Positions 1-13,362 of a stretch of DNA of 64,000 nt are shown here, in pieces. Position 1 is the first letter of the stretch. Every line of letters starts with the position of its first letter. The translations under genes were made by a program, and so were the position numbers. Under the pieces are notes generated by a model. The model did not search any database. It worked only from the letters and a program-made list of their open reading frames with translations, and was not told where the DNA came from. The DNA lies in NCBI RefSeq assembly GCF_011075055.1, contig NW_025401159.1, forward strand, positions 95,216 through 159,215, in the 5' to 3' direction. The DNA is from Mangifera indica. Taxonomy: Eukaryota > Streptophyta > Magnoliopsida > Sapindales > Anacardiaceae.

Positions 1-3000
1 AGGAAGAATGCCAGGACTTCAATTGGATTAGATGATGGGGGTGGTAAGACAAAAAGTTCACCTGGGAAATATGATTCTTATTTGAGTGAGACCAGGTATG
101 TCGCAGGATATTGTTTGACTTTCACCTATTATTCACACTTCGCTTCTACTGAAAGATAACCATTAGAGATTCTGACTCTCATATTGGGTTACATCCTTGA
201 AAACTAATGTTAAATAATTTTAGTGGCCAATGTTATTTAGCTCTAGACTTACTTGACTATTCTTTTCATTTAAGCACCCAAATTTTTGGATTCCTGCAGA
301 TTCGATCAATGTTTACTCTCCCCCTTGTCACTGAAGGGAATCAAGGATGCTGGATATGAGAAGATGACTATAGTACAGGAGGCATCTCTTCCTGTATTAC
401 TCAAAGGTTAAGATCTTTCTGTTGTATTATAAGATTTTTTTTTTTAATTATAATCATCCAGTTTTTCTTTTTTTAAATATTTTTACCTTTTCTATGATTC
501 TTTGTGTGGATTGCTTGTCCACACTTTAAATTCCATTCTTGTAAATTGCCATCTTTCAGGTCACTTTTTGCTATGTTTTGTCGCCTATTGTTTAAGACTA
601 TACTATCATACAGAAATTCACATTCAGAAACTTCTTAATGAGAGAGATTTTTGTAGCCTAATATTTCAAATCAAAAGAATGTAAAAACCTGAATCATGGT
701 CACGTTTCTTATCTCCTCTGCCAGAAGGGATACCGTGAAACGGCAGATCTTTCCTAGGAAAGTTATCATTGATTGATAACTAGTGAAAACTCCTGATTAA
801 GAAAGGTAATGAGACTGATGATGAGTTTGGTATTATGTTAGTTTGATGTTCTCTTGTTTTGAACTTTGACTGTTTTTAAGCTACTGAATGCCCTGTGACC
901 ACTGGTGTGGGTTTTAAACTGATTAGACTTCACTAAAGTAGCTTTCATCTTCTTATATATGGTTCTTTTGATATTGTTTGATACCTCTTCCATTTACTTC
1001 ACTTATTCTGATTGATACTGTTTCCCAGGTAAGGATGTTCTGGCTAAGGCTAAAACAGGCACTGGAAAAACAGTAGCATTTTTGGTAAGACTTCTTTTTT
1101 TTAATCATCTTATGTTAGTCTGTAAACCAAGACAAAATGTTTTCCTGAATCACGAGAATAATTAGCGCCCTTTTGTGATTTTTACAGTTTCTATAATTAT
1201 CTTAGTTGCATCTAAATCATCAACTGTTTGGGTCTCCTATCTTAAGATTTACATATAGTCTTAAATACTGATCACAGTTTCACTTTGAAAATTTACAAAA
1301 AACCATGCATAACTTCCAGAAAATAGCAATAATAGTAGTGTAGGGATCTAATTATAGTTCGGTATTTCATTTTGAAGTTAAGGTTTTACTGTGGTCTTGT
1401 TAGAGATTCATAATTCAAAACAGAAATAAGAATATTTTCAGTTTATGAATACCAATTTGATGTCATTCAAGAATCCATAGGAAGCAAAAGTCCTGTTTTT
1501 TTGCTGCTCCTAGGGGAGAGAGTTAGGAAATGAATCATTCGTTTTGTTTACTTGAGAACTTTTCTATTTTTCAGCTCCCTTCTATTGAAGTTGTCATAAA
1601 ATCTCCTCCTGTTGGTCGTGATCAAAAGCAGCCCCCAATTCTTGTGCTGGTAGTATGCCCTACTCGAGAGCTTGCAACTCAAGCTGCTGCAGAAGCTAAC
1701 ACACTACTGAAGTATCATCCATCTATTGGAGTTCAAGTTGTCATAGGTGGTACAAGACTTAAAATGGAGCAAAAACGGATGCAAGTAAACCCCTGCCAGG
1801 TGAGCTTCTTATCACATCATTGGGCATGCATCATATTTAATTCAGTGCCTGTCATGTGTTGGAGCCTTATAGGAAATTTGATAGGCCAAACATGGATCTG
1901 TCTAATCTCCAATTGTTTGAAACTTTTTTCAACCGTTGATGTGCATTGGGCACAAAGTGAGCAAACTAGATTGTCTTGGTAGAATGATTGTGTTTAATTA
2001 GGAGATTCTTAGCTATCAACCAATTAAAACAGGATCCTTAGAGTATGCAATGCATATGATATTGCATGGTTTTTGATAATAATGTCCAATTAGTGACACC
2101 TTGTAGTCAAATCCATCATGGAAAAGTAGGGATATGGTTGAATTTACACTCATTCAAAACTCCCAGATTCTTGTTGCAACTCCTGGAAGGCTCAGAGACC
2201 ATATTGAGAATACTGCAGGATTTGCATCAAGGTTGATGGGCGTGAAAGTTCTTGTACTTGATGAAGCTGATCAGTTATTGGACATGGGATTTCGAAAAAG
2301 CATTGACAAAATAATTGCTGCTGTTCCAAAAGAACGACAAACACTCTTGTTTTCTGCCACAGTTCCTGAAGAGGTTTACTTCTGACCTTGGGTTTGTTTT
2401 AGCATACTTTTTAGATTGAAAATAATAATAAAGTTGCTGTATGCTGTGAAGGTTCGTCAGATTTGTCATATTGCTTTGAAAAGAGATCATGAATTCATCA
2501 ATACTGTTGAAGAAGGAAGTGAGGAGACACACTCACAGGTTGGCTTTCTGATGACCCTTCCCGGTAACTAATTTTTTTTTCTTGGTATTCAAGTTCTTAA
2601 AATGTTGCATCATTTCAGGTCAAACAGATGCATTTAGTTGCTCCACTAGGCAGACACTTTCCCCTCCTGTATGTTCTTCTGAAAGAGCATGTTGCAGATA
2701 ACATTGACTATAAGGTATAGACGTGGTCCATAAGTCGGTCATCCAAACTTTCTTTGTTAGATTTCCTGTAAAAGTTCAATCTCCACTTTCCAGTTTTTCT
2801 TGTAGTATGATTTAATATTTATGGGAGTTGTTGTAAAGGAGATATTGAGCATCTAGAATTTCTTTGGCCAGTATTTATTATGAATTTTTGTTCATGTCAC
2901 CAAAATCGCCATCTTTAATTTGTGCTCTTTTGGGCAAAATGTCCGCTAACTTGTCCAGGTTCTTGTATTTTCTACCACTGCCATGGTAACCAGATTGGTC

Positions 3001-3985
3001 GCTGATCTTCTGGGTGAGCTAAAGCTGAATGTTAGAGAGATACACTCTAGAAAGCCACAGGGTTATAGAACCAGGGTTTCTGATGAATTTCGGAAATCAA
3101 AAGGTCTCATTCTTGTGACTTCAGATGTATCTGCTCGTGGGGTTGACTATCCTGATGTTACCCTTGTCATTCAGGTAATAGGACATGATCAAAAAGCATT
3201 AGTTCAATTCATCTTACAGGAGTTTAAACATTTTGAAAAAAAAAAAAAAAGGAACACTTTTTTCATTGTTTCCACTCAAATAGGATACTTTCTTTGATGT
3301 CCAAGCCTCGTGGATGTAAAAACTGAGTACTCTAGCATTTTATTTGCTGTTTTGGATGATATATTACCAAATAATTCTTTGTGATCGTAGGTGGGTTTGC
3401 CTGCTGATAGAGAACAGTATATACATAGGCTTGGCCGAACTGGACGTAAAGGTAAAGAAGGGCAAGGCATATTGTTACTTGCTCCTTGGGAGGAATTCTT
3501 TTTATCTAGTATCAGGGATTTGCCAATAACAAAAGCTCCTGTGCCTTCACTTGATCCAGAGACACAGAAACAGGCGAGTTTGAATATTTTTATCAAACTT
3601 TTGCATCTTGTTTGTTGTATTGTAATACTACTTTCTGATTTTTTCTTCTTTCAAGCTATAGTGAATCGAATTAGAATAGTAAAACTGTTTTTGATAGGAA
3701 ATTCTTATGAATTGACTAGTGAATAAATATGTGAAAATATTGACCTTTGTTAAACAGGTACAGCGTGCACTTTCTCATGTGGAGAAGCAGAACAAAGCAG
3801 CAGCATACCAAGCATGGCTTGGTTATTATAATTCCACAAAGAAAGTGGGTAGGGACAAATATAGACTTGCAGAGCTTGCAAATGAATACAGTCGAAGCAT
3901 GGGACTTGATATCCCGCCAGCGATTCCCAAGCGAGTCCTTGCCAAGATGGGTCTTAGGCATATACCGGGTTTGCGTACTCAATAA
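1..3985 (+). CDS. DEAD-box ATP-dependent RNA helicase, RH25/RH26/RH31 type (5' partial)
   Basis: ATP-dependent RNA unwinding enzyme; the first exon(s) lie left of the window. Exons: 1-95, 300-406, 1029-1084, 1575-1799, 2167-2373, 2452-2538, 2619-2714, 2959-3174, 3391-3573, 3758-3985 (TAA). All phases join cleanly. Helicase motifs appear in order: Q motif (FDQ...Q), motif I AKTGTGKT, Ia PTRELA, Ib TPGRL, II DEAD, III SAT, IV (FSTT), V ([15 protein letters not shown]) and [10 protein letters not shown]. The C-terminus after motif VI ([18 protein letters not shown]) is the extension typical of plant RH25/26/31. The ninth intron starts with GC rather than GT (CAG|GCGAGT); only this donor keeps the frame into the last exon. 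It converges on the nucleotidyltransferase gene to its right. RH31, RH25 and RH26 cannot be told apart without the N-terminus. Confidence 0.93.
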
Positions 3986-4924
3986 TCTTGTAGAAACAAA
4001 ATTCTTTTAATTGTCCCCCACCACACCTCACATACCACAACACACACCACACACACCCCACACAACCACCGCCACCACCACCCAACCCCCACCCCCCCCC
4101 CCCCCCCCCCCCCCCACCCATTTTTTTGTAATATTAATTAATTAAGCTTTGTAATGCTGAATATGATGTCAGCCTTTAAGTCTTGACTGACTAAGCTTTT
4201 GTATCACTTTGTAAAAACTTCGTCATCTTTCTTTTGAAACGCCAAAGCTGATAGCAGAAATCCAATTGGGTTCAACTGGGCTTATTCTATGCAATGAATC
4301 CTCTCATATTATAAGGAAAATGCACTTTAAGACATGTTTTATACATAAATAATAATAAGATATTATTATATAATTAAATATTATTTTATTTTTAATTAAT
4401 TATATAATAATATATTATTTATATACATAATACTACGCTTTTAATAATAAAAAATATTTATACGATGAGATGAACATTACTAATCACATCTAAAATTGGG
4501 AATCCAAATTTCTAATTTTACATTTACTCCAAAAGAGAAACCTACGTACACGGTATCATTAACAACAAACCCACGTAACCATTCTATTCTAGCTGTGAAC
4601 AATTGATACAAGTCATTTGAGTCTAATAAACAAAGAGAAAGCTTGTACGCTGGGGGCTTTATGAATCAAGCTACCGGTAACATTCTCTGAAAGAAATCAT
4701 GACCGAATAAATTTTATAACATTATGATCAAACCCTAAAATTCTATACTTGAGCAGAGTTACATTACAATGTGTGAAATCCTACAGTGAACGCCTAATTA
4801 CCCAGTCCTTGCGTCCCACCATTTCAATGCCAGAGTAGGTTAGAAATTGAGCTCCCGAGTGTACAAAACAAGCCAAAAGGCAGAGCATGTTCCAGGAGAA
4901 TCGTTAGATAAAACCAAATCATAA
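3986..4924. other. Convergent intergenic spacer with CA-rich and poly-C tract
   Basis: 3' flanks of the helicase (+) and the nucleotidyltransferase (-). It holds the low-complexity tract listed separately, then an AT-rich stretch at about 4330-4450. I see no coding potential. Confidence 0.6.
4014..4119. repeat. CA/CCA-rich low-complexity tract ending in a 24-base C run
   Basis: From about 4014 the + strand is almost only C and A (CACAC, CCACCA units), ending in an uninterrupted run of 24 C at 4092-4115. It lies just past the helicase stop codon, so it is probably in its 3' UTR or just downstream. The complement is a long G tract, able in principle to form a G-quadruplex. Homopolymer length is an assembly-sensitive number. 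Confidence 0.85.
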
Positions 4925-5539
4925 CTAAAATCTCCTTTTTATGAGTGAGGACTGAGGAGAGAGCACAAAATCTTTGCAATGTGAGGATTTCCCATTATAT
5001 TTTTCCTTACCATCATTCTCTCCCTGGTCCAGAAATGCAGGAAGACGAAAATCGTCATGTTTCAATTGATAATTCATCTGGGCCACTGATCTGGCAATAA
5101 AATCAAAGCCCCCTGTTAAGATGATAAATTAACAACCGTCACAATACAATCCCGGAAAAAGAGTTGACTGATAAAAATATAAAACTGGAAGACAATCAAT
5201 TCCGCACTGAACTCATATTTTAATAAAACTATAAAACATGTATAACAAGTATTATAGCTACTATCTTTTTCCTATTGTCTAGATATCATCATCTTCATAA
5301 TAGTATAACTGCCAAACAAGCAAAACAGCAGCCACCACAGTTTGCATAGCTAAATTAAAGATATAGGGCTATGGCTTGTGAATTATTGTGCCATGGCTAT
5401 TCGTAGTTGAACATTATACAAGAGAATTATGCTTTTTAAGCTACCTGCATTTCACTAATCATGCAACTAAAACTATCCTGCAAAAACAAAATCATTACCT
5501 CTGAATGTGGGGAGAAGGCTGATTGGGTGAAGACCGTTA
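4925..5539 (-). other. In-frame TAA and cut-off C-terminal coding remainder
   Basis: The TAA at 5539-5537 interrupts exon 8 of the nucleotidyltransferase. Downstream, frame, donor (GTAATG after 5499) and acceptor (before 5090) are all preserved, adding about 67 codons. CAA to TAA is the simplest explanation. See the finding. Confidence 0.75.
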
Positions 5540-8500
5540 ACCTGAGGTTCCATGAAACCTCTGTTCTTCATAAATCCCACTTGATCTACTTCCCTCACTA
5601 GTCTGTGATACTTGATCAGGACTTGAGAGACCCACAGGTCCAAGAGACCCAAACTCAAGCTGTTCAGCAGAACCATATGCAGCATTATGATCATAAGGAT
5701 ACAGCATGACAACAGGCCGAATGGTAGGTCCATTCAGTGACCCCCCATTGGGGTTCATGGCTGAGAGTGGATACATGCCATATGCAACATTGACAGAGCT
5801 ACCCTGTGCAGAATTTGGGCGAAATGGACCATTCTGAGAGTGGTATGAATGGAAGTTATCATGTCTATGTGAACCCCAAGGCCTGTCAGCTCGACTCTCA
5901 CTTGTAGATAACCGGTCTGGCCTTGAGCTTGGTTTATCAGTTTGGCTACGATTATGGCCACGCCCAGAAGCTCGTGACTTGGAATTGACATTCCAGTTTC
6001 CTTCTCTTTCACCATGGTGGTCACCTCGGTCATGGCTATAATTCCCCCTTCTGGTACTCGAGGAATGCCGGTCTCTTGGAGAAACCTTCTGAAATACAAC
6101 AAAGAAATTAACACATGCACAAAGACAACCGAAGTTGAACATTGATTATTTGAGTGAGTCAGCATGCTTCATCCCTGAAACTCCCCAAATAACACTGAAA
6201 AAATTCACAGCCTTCTAGAGCATTATATTCCTAAGTATATTTTCTTGAAAAATAGAAGAGTAATGTATTTTGGGCGGTGGACCGGTGCATGCACACAGTA
6301 TCTGTACTTTGGAGGGAGCGAATAGTGTAAAAAACCAGCAATAATAGCCAATGATCCTAAACCATTACTTCGCAATCATATGAAATTATATTCTGATACA
6401 CACTTTCAATTACACAAGGCAGAAAATTAAGAGGTTGCCCTTGCAACCATGCACATTATATTCTTCAAAAAGATCACTCCAACCTGAAGCAGGAGGATGT
6501 ACATGAGAACATTACATGGAAAATACTATCCTTAAAAATAGCATGTTGGGAATTCTGTTTACAATAATACTGGTCAACCCAATTAACTAACATACATGCA
6601 ATAAAAGCACAGTAAACCTGGGCAAATGGAAGAGCAACCCGTGATACTACATTTTAATAAAAAATTGCCAATCTAGCAAACTGTGAACATGATTCATGAT
6701 TTTGAAACAAAATAAAATTGTGCCAATGCAGAACAAATATAAAAAAGTGGGTAAATAGAAATCAGACTGTCATGAGAAAAGAATGTCTGTTGAAAATTAA
6801 TCTTACAGGATTTGGCAGGTAGGTCCCAGTCCCAGCACGATATCTTGGCATTTCATCCATATAACTTTGGTATACACCAGCAGGCCTATTAGAAGAAGAA
6901 TGAACAGGAGCAACAGGAACAAGGCGAGACCCAAAACCCATAAGCTGAGTTAAAAGATTCATGTTGGCTGAAAGGGGTCTCCCAGGACCATCCCATGGCA
7001 CTCTGCCTTGTAAATAGGCAGGTGGCACCATAAAAGGTGAAGAATAAATGAGAGGTCGAGATAGCTGAGGATTTTGGCAAAGCCGACCATATTGTAAATT
7101 TCGCCAATGGCTAAGAAAGTCACTGTTAAGAATGTCAGACTTGTTCTCTGATGGCTCAACAGAATCAGACCTACTCATAGAGTTAGAAGTACTTGACACC
7201 TCAGACTGGTCAATTCCCTCAGACAAATCAAAGTTTTGACCAGAATCACTATTACCCAGTTCCTCATCCCCACTAAAATGACTCGTTGATGCATCAGCAG
7301 TTCCGGTCTCAGTCTGGTAGTTGCAAAATGGAACTGGAAGCATTGTAAGATAAAGAGGAACTGGTGGCCCAGTGGGATAGAATGTGTAGGGAGGAACCAC
7401 CCCCGAATTGTCCATAGCTCTATGCTGAGAATCTGGACCAGAGAGCATTGGACCAATGGGAATAATAGAATCTGATCCACTTGTTTGAGCTTCTTCCAAT
7501 CCTTCTATTTGATGCCTTGAAACATGCAAAGGACCAGCAGATTGAGGTCCTGTGCTTCTATCTGCCATTTCAGTGCCCATGGTTGGTGGACGATTCCAAT
7601 CTCTGCTATCTTCATCGGCCTGAACAGATGAAGATTCAGACACAGTCTTACCTTTTCCATAAGCAACAGTAGGAGCTGTTTTCCGACCCCTTTTTTCTTT
7701 AACTAATTTTGAAACCTTTACTGATGATCCTTCCCAAGAACTCTCAGAATTGGTTTTGCTTCTTAGAGAACTTGTATGTGAAGCAGGCATAGACCTTGAA
7801 CTTGCAGATTTATCATCAAAGTGAACCTCATTACCTCTATTATCTTGATAATGGAACGAATCAACATGATCTTCCCTTGTTGACCCTTGAGTGTCCTTAG
7901 TGAATTTAGGTGAAGTTCTTCTAGAAGTGCCAGAGCCACCTATTCGAGATGAAGGGAAAAAGTTATAACCAGCAGAAGTTGATTGTTGCTTATCATCTGA
8001 CTGAAGAATCTCAAAGTTTCCATAATCGAGATCGAATCCACCAAGGGAACCCCGATCCTGCTGATGCCAAAGATCCTGCTCAGCCTCCCCAAGGTTCAAA
8101 TCTGATGGACCAAAGCTTTCATTACCAAGTTCATGTGAATCTTCTGGATTTGAGGCCAATCCAAAGCCAGGAAGATAATGGGTCATGTGTGAAGGGACCA
8201 AACTTTGGGGATATTGCATATTTGCACCTGATTGAGTCTCAATCAAGGGAAGATTGGGGAACATTCCACTTAAATTTCTCTGAGAATATCCCATTGAAGC
8301 TAGAACAGGAGGGAATGGAAGAGTTAGGTGACTAGGGTCCATATTCAGTGGAAAATGGACCTGTCCATTAAAATTATTAGCAGTGCTTGCCATCATGTTC
8401 ACAAGATCTTGCTCTTCCTGTTGCATCCCTCCTATGTCCACACCCGAAGAAAACTCTTTGCCCATGGCACCCATCACTAAATCATCATTGTAACTATTCA

Positions 8501-11500
8501 ACACACTGTTTGAATCAGCAGGCACATCAAGACTTTGATGGGATGAAGTGCAACTAGCAGATGATGGACCATCAGTTGAAGATCTGATGTCATGACTCAC
8601 CAAAATATCAGATTCCAAGTTCTTTCTCTGACTATTGTCCAGCCTTAATGAAGCAAGTTGGCTTTTTCCACTTTCAGAGGCTTTGCTATGTCTTCCTTGA
8701 TTAGAAACTTCACCATATGTGTCTGTAAGCTCAGGGCTAGAGCGCGTCCTTGCAAAAAGATACCTACCTTTTGAGTCACTAGCCAAGTTATCAGGCTTAA
8801 AACTTCTGAGACCTTTATCATTCTGCAATTTCTGATTGGAATTGCTTTCCCGCCTGATCTGATTGGTGCTGTTCAAGTGGCTATAACTCCTTTGGATCTG
8901 GGCATGAGAAGCTGTAGAGACATGACTGCTTTTAGTAGTGCTTTCAGAAGGATGATTACCAAGCTGAGAGGAAGCACCAAAAGATTCTTGTGACCTGTCC
9001 ACTTGAGTCTCATGGCCAGAGGAAACCTCATTTCTTTTACTGCTGGAATTTGGATTGGCATGAAGATTCTCAGAATCAACTTGATGGTCTGGATTTGATA
9101 ACCTCAAGCGCCACAAGTCATTCCTTGGTGCATCAGGGCGATGGCCACTACCATGTCTGTCCCAAGTATTCATAAAAAATTGATTTACCTCATTAAGTAA
9201 ATCCTCTTTGGGGCAATCAAGTAATCTTGCCAACCTTTTAGCCCCAAATGCAAATGCACTACGTATCCTAAAGAAGTTACCTGCATAAATTGAAAAATAT
9301 ATGTACAGAAAAAACAAATTACTAAACATTCAAACAGATAATACAAAAGCAGGTCAAGATGTTACACCAAGAGCATTAAAATTTCACAGAAAATGGTATG
9401 TCTATATAAACACTTAGAAGCATAAGAACATAAATTGATAATATGAATAATTCCATCACCCTTCTCTTCCATTTAAACAGAAGTCTCTGACCTCACACTG
9501 TCAGCAATTTTGAGATGCAGGTATATCAGTATTAATATATTTGCCAACAGATCCAAAATAATTTTTGAATATATAAGAGAAATAGTTACAAAAACTGCAT
9601 ATCATCTACAATTGCATGTTGGTGTACCTCATGCAGGCACAGACAAAGAACTGCAGGGAACACATTACGGTAAAGATAAGATCATTAAGATTTCAAATTA
9701 AAAATCATTCAACTAATTCTCAAACATCTTAGCTGATTAAATCCAAAATAAGAAAGCAGCATCTTTAGCCAAATATTTTAGAGCCCATACAAGTAAATGA
9801 GCATGATGACCAAAGACAAATCTAGATACTGAAAATGTATTTTAATCAAAAGTGCACCTTTACTAACACTGCGTCCAAGGTTATTGTTTACACGCAAAGG
9901 ATCAATCACATTAAAATGTTTTGAAACAAAAGGTTGACTTGGATTTTCTTGCCCAACAGGATAAACACCAAATCTGGTACACGCATCAAGAAATAATTTG
10001 CTAAGCAATAACACTCTGCCATCTTTTCGAGGTGGTTCTGCTGTAAAACATGACAACATAAGGAACGTTAAACATTCGCAAACTATATGATAAATTATCA
10101 AAACATTGATTAGAATCTTTAAGAAAATATTTATACCAGTTACATCAGGAAGTGAACTGATGGGTACAGGACCCCAGAGGCTAAGACAAAAGTTGTCCCA
10201 GTCAAACTTACTAAAGAATTCTAGAAAACGGTAAAGGACCTGCGAGTGCAAAAAAACAAATATTCAGAAGCATAAATAAGCAAAGATAAGAAGATTGACA
10301 TAATCTGGTCACATAGCTACCTCAAGCGGTCCAGAAAAAGAATTGTTGAAAACATGAAATATGTAAAGAACCAAGGTCTCCAGTGCATAAGTTGATATGA
10401 GTCCATGGTGAGCACCCAATATACGGCTCTCATAGTAACACCAAGCTTTAATCAATATAATGCTACGCTTGAATAGATGATTGTGATTTATCAAATGATC
10501 AACCTATGGAAGAGAAAGAATAAAAAAAACATTTAAAAAAGACATATAAGCATTATAAAGAAAGATTCAATAGGAGATTTCTTGGATGGGCATTCACCTC
10601 TTCAAGGAAACAAAGGGTGCATAACCCTCCAAGCTGGCTAAATGATATGTCTACCACAATATTTTCCACCAGACACTTTATTATTTTTACCTGAAATTAA
10701 ATAAAGGAAAATAGAAGAGTTAAGCTTACTACCAAGAGAAGGATCCATAAGGCAAGAAGTGCTTAACTAGGTTATACGAAAGTTAATGCAGACATTATCC
10801 AAGATAAACATAATAGTGAACTCAAAATAATAATAAAAAATAAGTGAACAAATATGCATCTTCTATAATAAATATCAATATTATGAATACAGTCACAACT
10901 AACTGCATTGCAAGACCTATGCTAAAATTTGCAGGGAAGAAAATGTGATAAATTACAACTAAGAGATCCTCAACACTTGAAATTAAATTTAAAAATAAAG
11001 GACAAAGAAGAGGGACAGAAAAAGGTTTATATGTTCATGACACAAGATGTGAGTCTTTAATAATCAACAATATCCCCTTGTGCACAAAATAATCAGCTAT
11101 TTGTATTGGGGCTATCCCTTCTTATCACTAATCAGAGTATATCTGACCTTTGATTGCAGTTGAGGAATTTTGTACTGTAAGATTTTTTTTAGAGCTCTAC
11201 CTAGTAGTTAAAAGTTTGCAGATCAACTAATGCAACTTCCCTAATTCAAAGCCATCTACTGAGATATATATGGCATGACTTTTTTTAAATACAGCCACAA
11301 CTGGACTAGAAAGAAGACACCAAGACTGAATTCAAGACCATGTTATAGACTCTGTAGAAGACATAAAAATGTTAATGAAACCATTGAAACCTACTTCTGC
11401 CTGAATGTACTGGACTTCCTTCACATGGAATTCAGCATGCTCATTTTTCTCCTCCTCCTCCTCCAACATATCGCGCACCTGATGTGCCCATGTATCCTTT

Positions 11501-12041
11501 AAATTTTGAACACTGAAAGCTGTTAAGTCAATGTCCCCATCAGGCAAATACGTCTTGAGGGGAACAGACCCAAAAGGAAAAACCTGTCGATTAGAGTGGA
11601 CACAAGTAAATACCAACGTAACAAAAGATGATGAGATGAGTATTCATGTAAATCTACCCGCCATAAATTAACCCTAGTCTCCACCCATTTATTGTGTATC
11701 TTTACATTAACTTATTAAATAGAAACAACAACAAATTCCCCTAACAATATACTGAAAAGAAACCCTTATATACATATATAAGCAGGTAGGTAGTAGAAAA
11801 GGTCGACCTCACAAGGGAAACATTTGACTATAAGGCGCTTCACATAGTCTGCAACGGCACTCCGGCGCTCTTCAGAAAAAGAGTTGGGCTTAATGCAGGC
11901 AATAAGTTCTGCAGTTCTCTCCTCCGCCTTCAACCATCGTTCGGAGTCAAGAACTCGGATGACTGAAGCGGCCTCATTGGGCAATAAACCATTTAATAAT
12001 AGCCCACTTGGTGGCTCCGTCCACCCTTCATGCTCTCCCAT
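4925..12041 (-). CDS. Nucleotidyltransferase / PAP-OAS1 substrate-binding protein (AT3G61690-like), with an in-frame stop in the penultimate exon
   Basis: Exons on the - strand: 12041-11808, 11583-11395, 10690-10598, 10503-10321, 10239-10137, 10040-9858, 9280-6807, 6088-5499, 5090-4925. Residues 1-430 or so carry the nucleotidyltransferase core: GS at 83-84, the DGDID acidic pair (D95, D97) and a third carboxylate at D155 (NIVVDIS), followed by the PAP/OAS1 substrate-binding helices. The 2.5-kb exon 7 encodes a long low-complexity Ser/Asn-rich tail. Exon 8 has a TAA at 5539-5537 after HGTSG, giving a 1336-residue product. The same frame then continues (RSSPNQPSPHIQ) into a good donor and a last exon with NYQLKHDDF, ending at 4925; full length would be 1404 codons. 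All introns are GT-AG. Its substrate is unknown; the fold suggests nucleotide addition to RNA or another acceptor. It is divergent from the CCCH/RING gene. Confidence 0.88.
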
Positions 12042-13043
12042 GCAAACCCTATGATTTTCCCTCCACCAAACTTAGCCCCAAATGCTGCCACCACTCGCAA
12101 CAACAAGACAAACAAATTTAAAACCACAACAGGTTACACAATAACTACCCGATTATATTTTACTGGATTAAACAAAGTTATTCGTATTCAAATAATTACA
12201 GTAGTTGAGTTTCTTTAAAATTTTCCTCAAGTAATACTTCCAAACATTGAGGTAAAGTATTACCTAAAGGAAAATACACAATTGTAAATTTTCACAAATC
12301 AAGACTAACGGAGTAGAGAACGGTAGAACCCTAGACGATTAAAAAACAAGAAGAAGAAAATCAGTAATTAAAATCGGGATTGGCTTAAAATTTGAAAACC
12401 TAAGAAGAAAGTTTTGAAACGTTAAGTATTGATGTGTCGGCAAATCAGAAGTATATGGATAGTTGTTCGGACGAAGAGGGACCGAAGAGAGGCCAAGATT
12501 GATGTATTAGATATAATGGCGGAAATATGAGAGGCGTGGATCAGTATTAGGTTTTTTTTCTGAGAGAAAGAGAGACGGCGTGTTTGGTTACAAGAATAAG
12601 GAGTTGTGGGACGACGAAGAAATTTGCACATTCGAGGGTTTTTAATTTTTTATGTTACAGATATATTCAGAAAGAAGATGATGGAATCTGGGGAAGGAAA
12701 CACAGAGAGAGAGAGAGAAAGAAGGGAAGCACAATAAAAAAATATTATTAGAAACGTTCTTTTCTTTTTCCTTTTTTTTTTTAATTAATATTTGCTCATT
12801 CTGATAGGCTAAGCTCAATGAGAAGCTCCGGCCCAAATCATAAAAACGTATCTTTTATGGTTTTCAAATTTGCGCCGTTTCGTTCATTGAAACGTACGGT
12901 TAGAGTTGGTTTCTAATAAAGCGGTTTAGACATCAAAACCGTCTACATTCGGTTTTAAAAAAGGGCACCGGTTCATTATCCGAAGCGCGTTGGATTTCAA
13001 ATTCTTAGACAAGCAATTCAGAATTGAAAGAGCTGTTTGTTAA

Positions 13044-13052
13044 AAACCCTAA
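13044..13052 (+). promoter_or_regulatory. Telo-box motif (AAACCCTAA)
   Basis: Exact AAACCCTAA about 310 bp upstream of the CCCH/RING start codon. Telo-boxes are frequent in promoters and leaders of plant housekeeping genes. A short motif, so function is only inferred. Confidence 0.4.
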
Positions 13053-13177
13053 TTCTTGCTGAGCAATTCAACCCGGAAAATACACAGCTGTTAATTGATA
13101 TTTATACTCGTTCTATCTCCATTCTGGAACTTTGATTGGTCATGCATTCGAGTTTTAGTTTCTTTGTGTTCGTTCAA

Positions 13178-13186
13178 TTAGGGTTT
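13178..13186 (-). promoter_or_regulatory. Telo-box motif, inverted
   Basis: TTAGGGTTT, the complement of the telo-box at 13044, about 180 bp upstream of the same start codon. It may lie in the leader or a leader intron. Confidence 0.35.
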
Positions 13187-13362
13187 ACGCATTCAGATCA
13201 TCTGTGTTTGTTTTTTGGGTGTTTTTGTGTTTTCAACGTTAAAGCAAATGATTTTTAACTATTTTACCATTTCGGTACTTTAATTGCTGTACTTATAGGT
13301 TCCCTTGTAATCTGATATTTAGTGGTCACAGGTTTCTGAAGCTTTGCTTTTTTACTTTTAAA

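Larger units (their letters stand above)
12042..13362. promoter_or_regulatory. Divergent promoter region between the nucleotidyltransferase and CCCH/RING genes
   Basis: 1.3 kb separates two start codons pointing away from each other, so both promoters and leaders must lie here. The - strand side around 12640-12780 is pyrimidine/purine rich. Two telo-box motifs lie near the + strand gene. No separate gene is visible. Confidence 0.7.

Noticed and set aside
7949..8335. 128-codon ORF on the + strand
   Set aside because: Antisense shadow of the large exon 7 of the nucleotidyltransferase gene; low complexity and no independent signals.
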